Shown here: piece by piece, positions 16,761 through 26,460 of the stretch | Layout of the letters: the number at the start of each line of letters is the position of its first letter | How positions within the stretch are numbered: the first letter of the stretch is position 1 | NCBI GenBank assembly: GCA_034721895.1 | Contig: JAYEND010000114.1 | Span: 1 to 61,447 of the forward strand | Reading direction: 5' to 3' | DNA from: SZUA-451 sp034721895 | Lineage (GTDB): Bacteria; Campylobacterota; Campylobacteria; Campylobacterales; Sulfurovaceae | DNA length: 61,447 nucleotides | Translations under genes and position numbers: made by a program | Notes under the pieces: model-generated | Told to the model about the DNA's origin: nothing | The model's database searches: none | The model's input: the letters and a program-made list of their open reading frames with translations, nothing else

Positions 16761-18956
16761 CTATTTGACCTCTTCCTTATGTTTGCACTTGAAGCATTCA
16801 TAAACCTCTTTGCCGCGAAGGGTTTTTTTGCCCATCAGGTAACCGCACTCGGGACATTTTTTATCAACCGGTTCGAAGTTGGCAATAAATTTACATTTAG
16901 GGTAATTGGTACAGCCAAAGAACTTGCCCCGTCTTCCTTCTCTCTCCTGGAGTTTCCCACCGCATTCCGGACAGGGCACAGTGATCTCTTTGGCAGGCGT
17001 AAGTGATTTTGCATTTTTGCATTTCGGATAAGCTGAGCAAGCCAGAAATTTCCCTCTTTTACTGTTTTTGATGACCATTGGAGAGCCGCACTTTTCGCAG
17101 ATCTCATCGGTCTCTTCCGGTTTTTCAGGCTCTTCCCCGTTCATGTTTTTGGTATATTTGCATTTTGGGAAGTTGCTGCAGGCGATGAACTCGCCATAAC
17201 GCCCTTTTCTCAGGAGCAGTTCGTTACCGCACTCCGGACACATTTCCCCTGTCGGAATAGCTACTTTCAGACTCTTGATATTTTTCTTGCCGGCTTCAAC
17301 TTTTTGCATAAATGGTTCATAGAAGTCAGCCAATACTTTTTGCCAATCTTCCTCTCCTTCACCGATCATATCGAGTGTCTCCTCCATGTTAGAGGTAAAG
17401 CTGCTGTCGACAATTTCTGCAAAATGCTCCTCCAACAGCTCTACAACAGTAAAGGCGATCTCTGTTGGATGGATACGCTTCTTCTCAATATCGATATATT
17501 TGCGCGTTTGCAGGATAGTAATGGTCGGTGCATAGGTACTTGGACGGCCGATTCCCATTGATTCCAGCTTTTTGATCAGGCTTGCTTCATTGTAGCGCGG
17601 CGGCGGTTCTGTAAAGTGCTGCTCGGATTTTATCTCATTCAGCGAAACGGACTGCCCCTGTTTAAGTTCAGGAAGGAGTTTGTCTTTTTCGTTGTAGCCG
17701 GTTACCTTGTAGAAGCCATCAAAAAGAAGTTTTCTCCCGCTTGCCTTGAAGGTTGTCTGCTCTCCTTTGAAGAGGATCGTCTGCGATTCAAATTCTGCAT
17801 CGACCATTTGACAGGCCAGGAAACGGTTGTAGATCAGACGATAGAGCTTCAATTCATCAACTGAGAGATAGTCGGCCGCCACTTTGGGTGAAAATTCGAT
17901 CATGGTGGGGCGGATCGCTTCATGTGCTTCCTGTGCCGCTTTGGCTTTGGTAACATAGTTTTTGGGTTTGGCAGGAAGATATTTGTCTCCAAACACTGCT
18001 TTGATATGATCACGGGCACCAAAGAGTGCCTCTTTGGCCAGGTTCAGACTGTCGGTTCTCATATAGGTGATCACACCCATTGTGCCTTTGTCTGTCTTGA
18101 CCCCTTCGTAGAGTTTTTGCGCTACCATCATAGTCTTTTTGGGTGAAAATCCAAGTTGTGTCGAAGCACTTTGCTGCAGAGTTGACGTCATGAATGGGGG
18201 CGAAGGTCTGGTTTTTCGCTTGGATTTTTCGATAGAAGCAACAGTAAATGCTTCCTCTTTGGCAGCAGTAACGACCTCTTGGGCCATTGCCCCGTTCTCA
18301 ATCGTGAGTTTCTCTATTTTGGTACCGCTGAATTCATAGATCGATGCTTCGACTTCTTTCTCAAAGAGCGCATCGACACTCCAGTACTCGACCGGCTTGA
18401 AGGCTTTGATCTCCCGTTCGCGATCGACAACGATCTTCAGCGATGAACTTTGTACCCGTCCGGCCGAGAGTCCTTTCTGGATTTTGCTTCCCAGAAGCGG
18501 CGAAAGTTTGTATCCAACAATTCTATCAAGCAATCGTCTTGTCTGCTGGGCATTGATATTATCCATATCGAGTTTTCTGGGACTTTCAAGTGCATGTTGA
18601 ATGGCACTTTTGGTGATTTCGTGAAAGACGATACGTGGCAGACTTTCGGGGTCTTTTCCGATCGCCATAGCGATATGGTATCCGATCGCTTCTCCTTCAC
18701 GGTCCTCATCCGTTGCGATATAGACGGTTTCTGCCTCTTTGGCGAGTTTTTTCAACTCTTTGACTGTGGCACTGGCATCTCTTGGAATAGAGTATTTGGG
18801 GATAAATTGACCATTTTCGTCGATAGTGATACCAAAATTGCTTTTTGGCAAATCCCGGATGTGCCCTTTCGAGGCGACTACTTTGTACTCTTTCCCGAGA
18901 AAATTGCTGATGGTACGCGCTTTGGCTGGTGATTCTACGATAATTAAATTCTTCAT
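16761..18956 (-). CDS. topA: DNA topoisomerase I
   Basis: Type IA topoisomerase relaxing negative supercoils; about 731 residues from ATG 18956 (GTG 18965 is an alternative). N-terminal Toprim domain begins LIIVESPAKARTI. The active-site tyrosine lies in GVITYMRTDS. The C-terminus has four zinc-ribbon-like modules with CPECG, CEKCG, CPECG and CPECG pairs. The last (CPECGYLM...YECFKCKHK) is the shortest. The first three share RYGEF/KRGKF/RRGKF-type centres and C-x4-PKC ends. Confidence 0.96.
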   Translation of the reverse strand: MKNLIIVESPAKARTISNFLGKEYKVVASKGHIRDLPKSNFGITIDENGQFIPKYSIPRDASATVKELKKLAKEAETVYIATDEDREGEAIGYHIAMAIGKDPESLPRIVFHEITKSAIQHALESPRKLDMDNINAQQTRRLLDRIVGYKLSPLLGSKIQKGLSAGRVQSSSLKIVVDREREIKAFKPVEYWSVDALFEKEVEASIYEFSGTKIEKLTIENGAMAQEVVTAAKEEAFTVASIEKSKRKTRPSPPFMTSTLQQSASTQLGFSPKKTMMVAQKLYEGVKTDKGTMGVITYMRTDSLNLAKEALFGARDHIKAVFGDKYLPAKPKNYVTKAKAAQEAHEAIRPTMIEFSPKVAADYLSVDELKLYRLIYNRFLACQMVDAEFESQTILFKGEQTTFKASGRKLLFDGFYKVTGYNEKDKLLPELKQGQSVSLNEIKSEQHFTEPPPRYNEASLIKKLESMGIGRPSTYAPTITILQTRKYIDIEKKRIHPTEIAFTVVELLEEHFAEIVDSSFTSNMEETLDMIGEGEEDWQKVLADFYEPFMQKVEAGKKNIKSLKVAIPTGEMCPECGNELLLRKGRYGEFIACSNFPKCKYTKNMNGEEPEKPEETDEICEKCGSPMVIKNSKRGKFLACSAYPKCKNAKSLTPAKEITVPCPECGGKLQEREGRRGKFFGCTNYPKCKFIANFEPVDKKCPECGYLMGKKTLRGKEVYECFKCKHKEEVK

Positions 18957-19085
18957 TAATTGCACTGCTTATAGGTGAATTTTTTCGCATTGTAGCACAA
19001 AAATATAGAAATTGAAAATAAAAGGAGAGTTACCTCCAAAAAATCTGAACCGAGAGTTTAATGGATGAATCAATATAATGTCCTT

Positions 19086-19499
19086 ATGAAAATAGTACTT
19101 TTTGTCTGTCTTGCCGGTGCATTATTGCAAGCACATGTCGACGAGAATGTCCTCTATGATTTTGAAAAGAGATGTATGACATGTCACGATACTTACAACA
19201 GAAACAAGATTGCTCCCCCTCTGGTTTCTGTGAATCAAATGTATCTGAGAATATTTGACGGCAATGCCACCGCGGCATCTGAGAGAATGAAAGCATTTTT
19301 GAGTACGCCTTCTAAAAAGCTGGCTGTTTTGCAACCTGCCGTAAAGCTGTTCGGTGTCATGCCAAAACAGAAGCTGAGTTCCGAGGATATCGAAAATTTT
19401 GTTGAAGTGCTGTTGACAACAGAGTTTGAAATACCTGATTGGGTAAATGAGCACATTGAGTCGCATAAACGGGAAGAGAAAGAGGCAAGGCAGAAATAA
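19086..19499 (+). CDS. small periplasmic monohaem cytochrome c-like protein
   Basis: About 137 residues from ATG 19086. The signal peptide (MKIVLFVCLAGALLQAH) is followed by one haem-attachment motif CMTCH near residue 32. A Met in FGVMPKQKLSSEDIENFVEVL could be the distal axial ligand, as in class I cytochromes. TATAAT at 19074-19079 ends six bases before this ATG, so the transcript may be leaderless. An upstream in-frame ATG at 19065, with GAGAG before it, is the alternative start. A short-range electron carrier role is inferred. Confidence 0.8.
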   Translation: MKIVLFVCLAGALLQAHVDENVLYDFEKRCMTCHDTYNRNKIAPPLVSVNQMYLRIFDGNATAASERMKAFLSTPSKKLAVLQPAVKLFGVMPKQKLSSEDIENFVEVLLTTEFEIPDWVNEHIESHKREEKEARQK

Positions 19500-19545
19500 G
19501 ATATGTATTGCAGGAAAAGATAAGTTTAATTTTCAGGAGCTAAAT

Positions 19546-20127
19546 GTGTCACGAGAATCAAATGAAGAGATAATACTGCCGCTATGCGGTATCGATGAAG
19601 CCGGTCGGGGACCGCTTGCCGGCCCACTGGTAATGGCAGGTGTGATACTGACTGATTCGATTGAAGGCTTGACGGACTCAAAGAAACTGAGCGCAAAGAG
19701 ACGGGAGGAGCTCTATGGAGAGATCATAGAGGTATCGAACCATCATATCGCTGTATTCAGCCATATTCAGATCGATGAAGAGGGGATTTCACAGTGTCTG
19801 CATGATGGGTTGGAGATGATCAGGGAAGCGATAGGGGAGGCTGATTATCTTTTTGACGGGAATTCTACTTTTGGTGTTGACGGGCTGACAACAATGGTCA
19901 AGGCTGACCTGAAAGTTCCTGCAGTGAGTGCCGCAAGTATCCTGGCAAAGGTGACACGGGACAGAATGATGGATGACTATGCCAGGGAATATCCGGAGTA
20001 TGGATTTGAAAAACACAAAGGGTATGGAACCAAAGCCCATATTGAAGCGATGAAGAGACATGGCCGGTGTGCTATTCATCGCAAGACCTTCAGGGTCAAA
20101 GCCCTGGATGAACCAAGCCTCTTTTAA
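19546..20127 (+). CDS. rnhB: ribonuclease HII
   Basis: Removes ribonucleotides from RNA-DNA hybrids. GTG 19546 is chosen because CAGGAG lies six bases upstream, giving about 193 residues, normal for the family. The frame is open further upstream into the cytochrome gene but that extension has no family features. Motifs: CGIDEAGRGPLAGP with the catalytic DE pair, LTDSKKLSAKRREELY, and VPAVSAASILAKVTRD. Its 3' end overlaps the converging DUF945 gene by 4 bases. Confidence 0.93.
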   Translation: MSRESNEEIILPLCGIDEAGRGPLAGPLVMAGVILTDSIEGLTDSKKLSAKRREELYGEIIEVSNHHIAVFSHIQIDEEGISQCLHDGLEMIREAIGEADYLFDGNSTFGVDGLTTMVKADLKVPAVSAASILAKVTRDRMMDDYAREYPEYGFEKHKGYGTKAHIEAMKRHGRCAIHRKTFRVKALDEPSLF

Positions 20128-21443
20128 AGCGCCCGCTTACCGTTGATCTTGAGTGCCCCTTTTTTGTATTCGAGATCAAATATCATTTTTCCATCCTTGG
20201 ATACAGGCTGAAAGAGGATCATTGCCATAGCCAGTTCGGGGCGTTTTTGCAGCGCAATATAGAGTTTGTCGGAGAATTCAAGATGTATCCTGGCATCGAT
20301 GATGCCAAGCAGTGCGAGGGGGTTCTCTTCAAGTTGTTTGAAATCAGTGATCTTGTCAACTTTGACAACAGCATTGATATCAAAACCGTCGATCATCTCT
20401 TTATTCCCTGATTCCATCACTTTCTCGGCAGAGAGTTTGTTCACTTTCAGTGTGATCCCCGCTGCCAGGAGTTCTTTGAATGCACTATTGAATCCCTCGG
20501 TATCATTCTCGTCCAACTGCTGCATCTTGTCAAGGGCTGCAACAGAGAGGTTCTCCAGTGTTGTCTCTGAAGTCAACTTGTGAAAGAGGTGTTTCCCCTG
20601 GGGTTCATTGATCTCAGCACTCTCAAGGTTGAGTGTAAATCCGGATGATGCCAAACCATTTTTACTTTCACCGGTTGATTTGAGTGTCCCTTTTTTCAGT
20701 TCGGCACCCCTACCATTTTCATCATGGATCACCAGTTTGTCTATCTGATAGTTTGAAGTATAGTGATATCCGCCTTTTTGTTCATGCTCGCCATGCAGAT
20801 TGTCCACTGCAATCCGGATACCGCTTTTGGTTTGAAGGTTGAATTGTTTAATGTCACTTGAGGATGAAGTGAGAAGATGGTCATCATAGGTACCGCTGAA
20901 GGTAAATCCTTTGCTGATGATGGTGAGAGGGTCCTGACTCTCAAAAGTCGTATCAATATCTTTGATGGAACCCCTGAATTCGGTAAAAAGCTTGTTGATA
21001 TCAAGATGGGCAAGGAAAATTTTCTCCCTGAGTATTTTTTCCATGATCTCCCGATCCTTCGGTGTTGCCTGCTCCATCACGGAATCAGGAAAGGCTAGAG
21101 GGTAAAGATCAGCAGAGATGGCACTGTAAAAACCATCAAGATAGGTGATATCAGCTGCGACCTTGAGACCTTTGAGGGATTCAGCCTCCTCAGGAGAGAA
21201 ATCGACATTCTGTGTTTTGAGATAATCGCTGATTCTGGCCGGATCAGCATAGTGGATCACAAAGTGTTCTCCCTTCTTTTTGATCTTTCGATCTTCAATT
21301 ACGAAACCATTTTTCTGCAGGATTTGCAACTGTGTATCGACCTCTGTTTTCAATTTATCGGTAATCTTCCCTGATCCAAAAGAGAAAAAGGATCCCAGAG
21401 CCATGACGATAATCAGAGCGAGAAGAATGAGTGTTTTTTTCAT
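20124..21443 (-). CDS. DUF945/YdgA-like exported protein
   Basis: A 439-residue protein with one N-terminal hydrophobic segment (MKKTLILLALIIVMALGSF), then a long hydrophilic region. The spread of motifs, including YTSNYQIDKLVIHDENG, FTLNLESAEINE and a C-terminal YKKGALKINGKR, fits the DUF945/YdgA family, whose function is unknown. It probably sits in the periplasm anchored by the N-terminus. Its start overlaps the aroC stop by 4 bases (ATGA), so it is the last gene of the LapB-like/rnhA/rnc/aroC operon. Confidence 0.75.
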   Translation of the reverse strand: MKKTLILLALIIVMALGSFFSFGSGKITDKLKTEVDTQLQILQKNGFVIEDRKIKKKGEHFVIHYADPARISDYLKTQNVDFSPEEAESLKGLKVAADITYLDGFYSAISADLYPLAFPDSVMEQATPKDREIMEKILREKIFLAHLDINKLFTEFRGSIKDIDTTFESQDPLTIISKGFTFSGTYDDHLLTSSSSDIKQFNLQTKSGIRIAVDNLHGEHEQKGGYHYTSNYQIDKLVIHDENGRGAELKKGTLKSTGESKNGLASSGFTLNLESAEINEPQGKHLFHKLTSETTLENLSVAALDKMQQLDENDTEGFNSAFKELLAAGITLKVNKLSAEKVMESGNKEMIDGFDINAVVKVDKITDFKQLEENPLALLGIIDARIHLEFSDKLYIALQKRPELAMAMILFQPVSKDGKMIFDLEYKKGALKINGKRAL

Positions 21444-22540
21444 GTGATATTCCTATTATTAGTGGTGTCCTTATACAAAGCTGTCAAGTGATCCATCTTT
21501 TTCCCCAAATTGAGGAGGGCCATATCTGCCAGAACCAGTGCCGTCATGGCTTCACAGACGATGGTTCCCCGTATGGCGACACAGGGGTCATGACGTCCTT
21601 TGAGTTCACAGAGTACCTCTTCCCCGTCTTTTGTAATAGTCTGCTGCGGTTGAAAGATCGAAGGAGTGGGCTTGAAGTAGGTTTTCACTACGAGGGTGTC
21701 ACCGTTGCTGATGCCGCCCAGAATTCCTCCGGCATGATTACTCATAAAACCTTCTTTGGTGATTTGATCATTATTCTCTGATCCCTTCATGTGGGTAGTA
21801 GCTGTCCCGTCACCGATCTCGACAGCTTTGGCTGCATTGATCCCCATCATTGCCTCAGCCAAAACAGCATCAAGTTTGTAATAGAGAGGTTCACCGAGCC
21901 CCACCGGCATGCCGGTTGCAGTTGTAAGTACAACACCTCCTACTGAATCGTGATTGCTCTTGGCTTGGAGAATCGCCTCTTCCTGTCTGGCTTCCGTCTC
22001 CGGGTCGAGCGCATACATTTTACTGCTTTTAGCATAGTCAAAATCAAAATTCTCAGCTTTGATACCATCTACTTCGCAGAGGCCCGCCTGAATCTCGATA
22101 CCTATCTCTGCGAGCATCAGTTTGGCGATCGCACCGCCGGCTACGCGTGCCGCTGTCTCTCTGGCACTGGAGCGTCCGCCGCCTCGGTAGTCGCGGATGC
22201 CGTATTTATGGAAGTAGGTGAAGTCGGCATGCCCCGGACGAAAGAGGTCTTTGATATTATCATAATCTCTACTCTTCTGATTGGTGTTGAAGATCACCAT
22301 TGCGATCGGTGTTCCGGTGCTGACACCCTCAAAGACACCGGAGAGGATTTCGACTTTGTCATCCTCTTTTCTGCCTGTTTCCAATGGGCTCTTTCCAGGT
22401 TTTCTGCGGTCAAGTTCACTCTGGATAAAAGCTTCATCGATAGTGAGTCCGGCGGGAACACCGTCAAGAATGCATCCCAATGCTTTTCCATGTGATTCGC
22501 CAAACGTTGTCAGTGTCAGTTTTTTCCCAAATGTATTCAT
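21440..22540 (-). CDS. aroC: chorismate synthase
   Basis: Last step of the shikimate pathway: EPSP to chorismate, with reduced FMN. Length of 366 residues is normal. Motifs: TFGESHGKALG at the N-terminus, RRPGKSPLETGRKE, RPGHADFTY, the signature RDYRGGGRSSARETAARVAGG, and GISNGDTLVV near the C-terminus. Part of a leftward operon with rnc and rnhA, an order shared with Campylobacter. Confidence 0.97.
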   Translation of the reverse strand: MNTFGKKLTLTTFGESHGKALGCILDGVPAGLTIDEAFIQSELDRRKPGKSPLETGRKEDDKVEILSGVFEGVSTGTPIAMVIFNTNQKSRDYDNIKDLFRPGHADFTYFHKYGIRDYRGGGRSSARETAARVAGGAIAKLMLAEIGIEIQAGLCEVDGIKAENFDFDYAKSSKMYALDPETEARQEEAILQAKSNHDSVGGVVLTTATGMPVGLGEPLYYKLDAVLAEAMMGINAAKAVEIGDGTATTHMKGSENNDQITKEGFMSNHAGGILGGISNGDTLVVKTYFKPTPSIFQPQQTITKDGEEVLCELKGRHDPCVAIRGTIVCEAMTALVLADMALLNLGKKMDHLTALYKDTTNNRNIT

Positions 22541-22556
22541 CTCAGTTTTTTACCTC

Positions 22557-23234
22557 TTATGTGTTGCTTTTCAGTTTTTCAAGAGCGATTTGTGCCGCTT
22601 TTTGCTGCGCCTCTTTTTTGCTCTTCCCCAGTGCAGTAGCGATAGTCTCCTCGTCTAGAATAATGGCAATTTCAAACTCCTTTTTGTGGTCAGGTCCGAA
22701 AGATCGCAGCAGTTTATAGCTCGGTGTAACACCATGGGTTGCCTGTGTCAGTTCCTGAAGCGCTGTCTTGTAATCTTTGGAGAGGGACTGCAGGTCAATT
22801 TTCTGGTGGGTCTCATTGAGAAGTCTGATGACGATCTCCCTGACAATCTCAAGCCCCCCTTCCAAATAAATCGCACCGATCACTGCTTCAAAAGCGTTGG
22901 AAAGCAGTGAGGATTTATTCCGGCCATTGTTGTTTTCCTCAGCCAGCGAGAGATAAATATAGTCTCCGAGATTGATCTTGCGGGCCAGAAGGGTAAAACC
23001 GCTCTCATTGACAAGAGAAGCTCTGATCTTGGAAAGGACCCCTTCATCCGATTCAGGGAATTTCTGAAACAGAAATTCTCCGACGATCAGATCCAGAACT
23101 GCATCACCGAGAAATTCCAGCCGCTCATTATTGTAAGGCTTTTTATAACTTTTATGTGTCAAAGCCTCAATAATCAATTGCTTGTCACTGAAGGTATAAT
23201 CAAGTCTTTTTTCAAGCGCTTGATACTCATTCAT
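22557..23234 (-). CDS. rnc: ribonuclease III
   Basis: Double-strand-specific endoribonuclease processing rRNA and mRNA; 225 residues. The signature NERLEFLGDAVLDLIV carries the catalytic acidic residues, and NAFEAVIGAIYLEGG the second acidic pair. The C-terminal about 70 residues form a double-stranded RNA-binding domain (DYKTALQELTQA ... GKSKKEAQQKAAQIAL). Lies between rnhA and aroC with short gaps, so cotranscribed. Confidence 0.97.
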   Translation of the reverse strand: MNEYQALEKRLDYTFSDKQLIIEALTHKSYKKPYNNERLEFLGDAVLDLIVGEFLFQKFPESDEGVLSKIRASLVNESGFTLLARKINLGDYIYLSLAEENNNGRNKSSLLSNAFEAVIGAIYLEGGLEIVREIVIRLLNETHQKIDLQSLSKDYKTALQELTQATHGVTPSYKLLRSFGPDHKKEFEIAIILDEETIATALGKSKKEAQQKAAQIALEKLKSNT

Positions 23235-23246
23235 TGATATTCCTTT

Positions 23247-23681
23247 TTATTTGAATTTCATGGCTTCTTCTTTTGCCATGATATCACATGTCTCATTCTC
23301 TTCGTGCCCTGCATGCCCTTTGACCCAGCTTGCAGTGATCTGATGTGGCTTTGCGGCTTCGATATAGGCTTTCCAGAGATCGACATTTTTGACTTTGGCA
23401 AAATCTTTTTTGATCCAGTTGGAGAGCCATTCGTTGATTGCTTTGACCACGTAACTGCTGTCAGAAACTACATGAACGTCACAGGGCTCTTTGAGAAGTT
23501 TCAATCCTTCAATAACGCCCTTCAGCTCCATTCTATTATTGGTCGTATGTGCTTCCCCTCCACTGTAGGCTCTTCGATTTCCCTTATAATCAAGGAGGCC
23601 GCCATAGCCTCCCGGACCGGGGTTGCCAAGGCTTGAGCCGTCAGAGTAGAGAGTAATTTGTTTGTGAGCTTTTTTTTGCAA
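23247..23681 (-). CDS. rnhA: ribonuclease HI
   Basis: Degrades RNA in RNA-DNA hybrids; 144 residues. The four catalytic acids are recognisable in LYSDGSSLGNPGPGG, RMELKGVIEGL, VVSDSSYV and NETCDIMAKEEA. The handle region WIKKDFAKVKNVDLWK and WVKGHAGHEENE follow the E. coli pattern. The first 35 bases or so overlap the 3' end of the TPR gene, which implies translational coupling. Confidence 0.95.
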   Translation of the reverse strand: MQKKAHKQITLYSDGSSLGNPGPGGYGGLLDYKGNRRAYSGGEAHTTNNRMELKGVIEGLKLLKEPCDVHVVSDSSYVVKAINEWLSNWIKKDFAKVKNVDLWKAYIEAAKPHQITASWVKGHAGHEENETCDIMAKEEAMKFK

Positions 23682-24684
23682 TGTTTTCCTCGACTTCTAT
23701 GGTGTTGATCGCCAGACAGTTGGGACATCGGGTAAAGGGAACAGGGAAGCTCCGTTTGCACTTTTTGCAAAGATAGGAGAAGAGCAGATCACCCTCTTCG
23801 AAACCACTGATCCTGCCCGCTGCCAGCATATCCACATTAAAGATGCCACTCTCCCGGGCCGGCTTCTGGAGATACCCTTTGGCATAATAGATTGCCGAGA
23901 GACGTTTATCCTCGGAAATTATATCCAAATCGAGTTGTGAATAGGGTAAGAACCAGAGAATGTCAAGAACGGTATGCAGTGATTTTTTATCGATCTGTGC
24001 CCAGGCTATCCGGGTATCGAGTCGGAAGAGCATGGAGAGAATGGGGCGATAGAGTGCCGGTTCTTCTTCCAGAAGGGCGGTCAATGCATCAATTTTTTGT
24101 TCCGGAAGCATACCTTTGTCTGAAGCAATCTTTTCAAAACGTAAAAACTTTTCGAGTTCACCGGTCTCCTCACCCAGTATTTGCAGTGGCTCAATCACTT
24201 CCTGTGCTTTATCATACTGCCACATCATTTCATAAACAATCCCCAGTTCATAAAGAATATGCGGGTTGCGCGGGCGTTTGCGTAAAATTTCCGAAAAGAT
24301 CGTTCGGGCACGCTCCAGAAAGCCTGCACGGAGATAAGTTTGGCCCAATCTCTCCATCAGATCACCTTTGTCAACCACATTGTTGGTATGTTTGATCAGA
24401 TAGAGATAGATATTGATCGCTTTGTGGTATTCTCCGCTATTCTCGAAGGCTTTGGCGAGCAGCGCAAGCGGCTTGAACATAGCTTTATCAAAAGGCATAG
24501 TAGAGGTATCCAGAGCACATTCGGCACTCTCGAATTTCTCAAGAAATTTGTGAAGCGAACTCTTCTCAGCCTGCTGTCGGTAGATCCCCCAGGCGTAGGT
24601 TACCAAGGCGATTATCAGACTGAGGGTGATAATGAGTAAAATACTGAAAAGCGGGTCTCGGTAGGAGGGAAGAATACTGTCCAA
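23641..24684 (-). CDS. LapB/YciM-like TPR protein with C-terminal zinc ribbon
   Basis: A 347-residue protein with one N-terminal membrane anchor (about residues 12-32), several TPR units in the middle (LALLAKAFENSGEYHKAINIYL, LGQTYLRAGFLERARTIF, ILYELGIVYEMMWQYDKAQEV) and a rubredoxin-like C-x2-C-x10-C-x2-C ribbon near the C-terminus (CKKCKRSF...CPNC). This is the architecture of LapB (YciM), which in E. coli controls LPS synthesis via LpxC turnover. Function by analogy only. It is the first gene of the leftward operon. Confidence 0.8.
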   Translation of the reverse strand: MDSILPSYRDPLFSILLIITLSLIIALVTYAWGIYRQQAEKSSLHKFLEKFESAECALDTSTMPFDKAMFKPLALLAKAFENSGEYHKAINIYLYLIKHTNNVVDKGDLMERLGQTYLRAGFLERARTIFSEILRKRPRNPHILYELGIVYEMMWQYDKAQEVIEPLQILGEETGELEKFLRFEKIASDKGMLPEQKIDALTALLEEEPALYRPILSMLFRLDTRIAWAQIDKKSLHTVLDILWFLPYSQLDLDIISEDKRLSAIYYAKGYLQKPARESGIFNVDMLAAGRISGFEEGDLLFSYLCKKCKRSFPVPFTRCPNCLAINTIEVEENIAKKSSQTNYSLL

Positions 24685-24782
24685 ACATGTTCCTTTGCGA
24701 GGTTTCCTCTACATTTTTTTGTATTATACCTCATCCATTCTCCATTCCCCATTTCTCATTTCCAATTATTGTTCTCTTCTTT

Positions 24783-24791
24783 TGCTATAAT
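24783..24791 (+). promoter_or_regulatory. extended -10 promoter immediately before dnaG
   Basis: TGC-TATAAT at 24783-24791, a consensus extended -10. Only seven bases separate it from ATG 24799, so the predicted transcription start coincides with the start codon. Confidence 0.6.
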
Positions 24792-24798
24792 GCGTTTT

Positions 24799-26460
24799 AT
24801 GATAGATAACACATCCATAGAATCTCTCAAAAGTACTGTTGATATTGTCGATGTAGTGGGTAATTATGTCGAATTGAGGAAAGCGGGTGCCAATTATAAG
24901 GCCAACTGTCCTTTTCATGGAGAGAAAACCCCCAGTTTTGTGGTCAGCCCTTCAAAACAGATTTATCACTGTTTTGGCTGCGGTGCAGGGGGAGACAGTA
25001 TCAAATTTATGATGGAGATCGAAAAGCTGAATTATCCCGAGGCAATTGAAAAATTAGCTTCAATGTATAATTTTTCACTGCACTATACTAAAGGAACCAG
25101 TGACTACAGCGAATCCAAAAGAGTATTGGAGTCTATCCAGAAGTGGTATGTCAAAAATCTGGATTTTAATGAGCAGGCCAAACAGTACCTGTATGACAGA
25201 GGGGTCAGCAACAGTTCTATCGAAGCGTTTGAGATCGGCTATGTGGGAAAAAACCAGGAGGTGATGAACTTCCTGAATACCAATCTTTTCCCTATGCCCA
25301 AGGCTGAAGAAGCCGGGATCATTGCCCGTGGAGAGCGTGGAGAATTTTATGCCCGATTGGTTGAGAGAGTGACTTTCCCGATCTATTCATCCAATGGATC
25401 GATCGTAGGGTTCGGTGGGCGTACTCTGGGCAATCACCCTGCTAAATATATCAATTCCCCTCAGACCAGACTCTTCAATAAATCCCGTCTTTTGTATGGG
25501 TATCACAGAGCAAAAGAGCGTATCTATGCCAACAAAAAGCTGATCGTCTGTGAAGGCTACCTGGATGTCATTATGTTTCACCAGGCAGGCTTCAAGGAGG
25601 CTGTGGCCACCCTGGGAACGGCACTGACAACAGAACATCTTCCGCTTCTCAGAAAAGGAGAACCCCGGATTATCCTGGCTTATGATGGAGACAAAGCAGG
25701 GGTGGCAGCAGCACTCAAGGCAGCACAGATGCTGAGTGCCGGAGGATTTGACGGAGGAGTAGTCCTCTTCCCTGATGGGCAGGATCCGGCAGACATGATC
25801 GCCAAAGGAGAGAGTGAAGCTGTAGCCAAACTCCTCAGAGAGGCTATACCCCTGATCCCTTTTGTGATCGAAACGATTGTCCGGAGTTATGATCTTTCCG
25901 ACCCCAGGGCAAAAGAGGCAGCCTTCGCAGCGGTAAAGGGCTTCCTCTCCACTCTGAGTCAAATCATGCAGGATGCCTATATTCCGACAGCAGCTACCTA
26001 TCTGGGGATTTCACCTTCCCTCTTCTCCGGGGGAACGGATCTCTCCAAAGTGCGTGATAGTTTTTCTGAAAAGAAAAAAGATATCGAACAACTGAGCATA
26101 TTCAAGACGCTTTTGGAGAAGCCCGACTTGATTGATGATGTATTAAATGTCATAGATACCAGTATGTTCGGTGAGTATCAGGAGCTTTTTGAGGCACTGC
26201 TGCGAGAGGAGAAAGAACATCCCCTGTTGATGGGATTGGCAATTGATGATACTATTCAAATAATGGATGAAGAGGAATTAAGAAAGAGTCTACTGTGGAT
26301 GCTTGGTACATACTATAAACTTCTGTATCAAAATATCGCAAAAGATACTTCTTTGTCTTATGAGAAAAAAAGTTTTTTAATGCGTAAAATAAAAACTGAT
26401 ATAATCCCAAGATTAAAAAGAGGAGAATTGGTAGCCTATGAGAGCTTTAGCACTATTTAG
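24799..26460 (+). CDS. dnaG: DNA primase
   Basis: Synthesises RNA primers for replication; about 553 residues from ATG 24799. The CHC2 zinc finger uses Cys37, His40, Cys58 and Cys61 (CPFHGEKTPSF ... YHCFGCG). The Toprim core includes ICEGYLDVIMFHQAGF and ILAYDGDKAGVAAA. The C-terminal region would bind DnaB. ATG 24769 is rejected because it lies upstream of the promoter. There is no ribosome-binding site before ATG 24799, consistent with a leaderless transcript. It overlaps the next gene by 23 bases. Confidence 0.95.
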   Translation: MIDNTSIESLKSTVDIVDVVGNYVELRKAGANYKANCPFHGEKTPSFVVSPSKQIYHCFGCGAGGDSIKFMMEIEKLNYPEAIEKLASMYNFSLHYTKGTSDYSESKRVLESIQKWYVKNLDFNEQAKQYLYDRGVSNSSIEAFEIGYVGKNQEVMNFLNTNLFPMPKAEEAGIIARGERGEFYARLVERVTFPIYSSNGSIVGFGGRTLGNHPAKYINSPQTRLFNKSRLLYGYHRAKERIYANKKLIVCEGYLDVIMFHQAGFKEAVATLGTALTTEHLPLLRKGEPRIILAYDGDKAGVAAALKAAQMLSAGGFDGGVVLFPDGQDPADMIAKGESEAVAKLLREAIPLIPFVIETIVRSYDLSDPRAKEAAFAAVKGFLSTLSQIMQDAYIPTAATYLGISPSLFSGGTDLSKVRDSFSEKKKDIEQLSIFKTLLEKPDLIDDVLNVIDTSMFGEYQELFEALLREEKEHPLLMGLAIDDTIQIMDEEELRKSLLWMLGTYYKLLYQNIAKDTSLSYEKKSFLMRKIKTDIIPRLKRGELVAYESFSTI

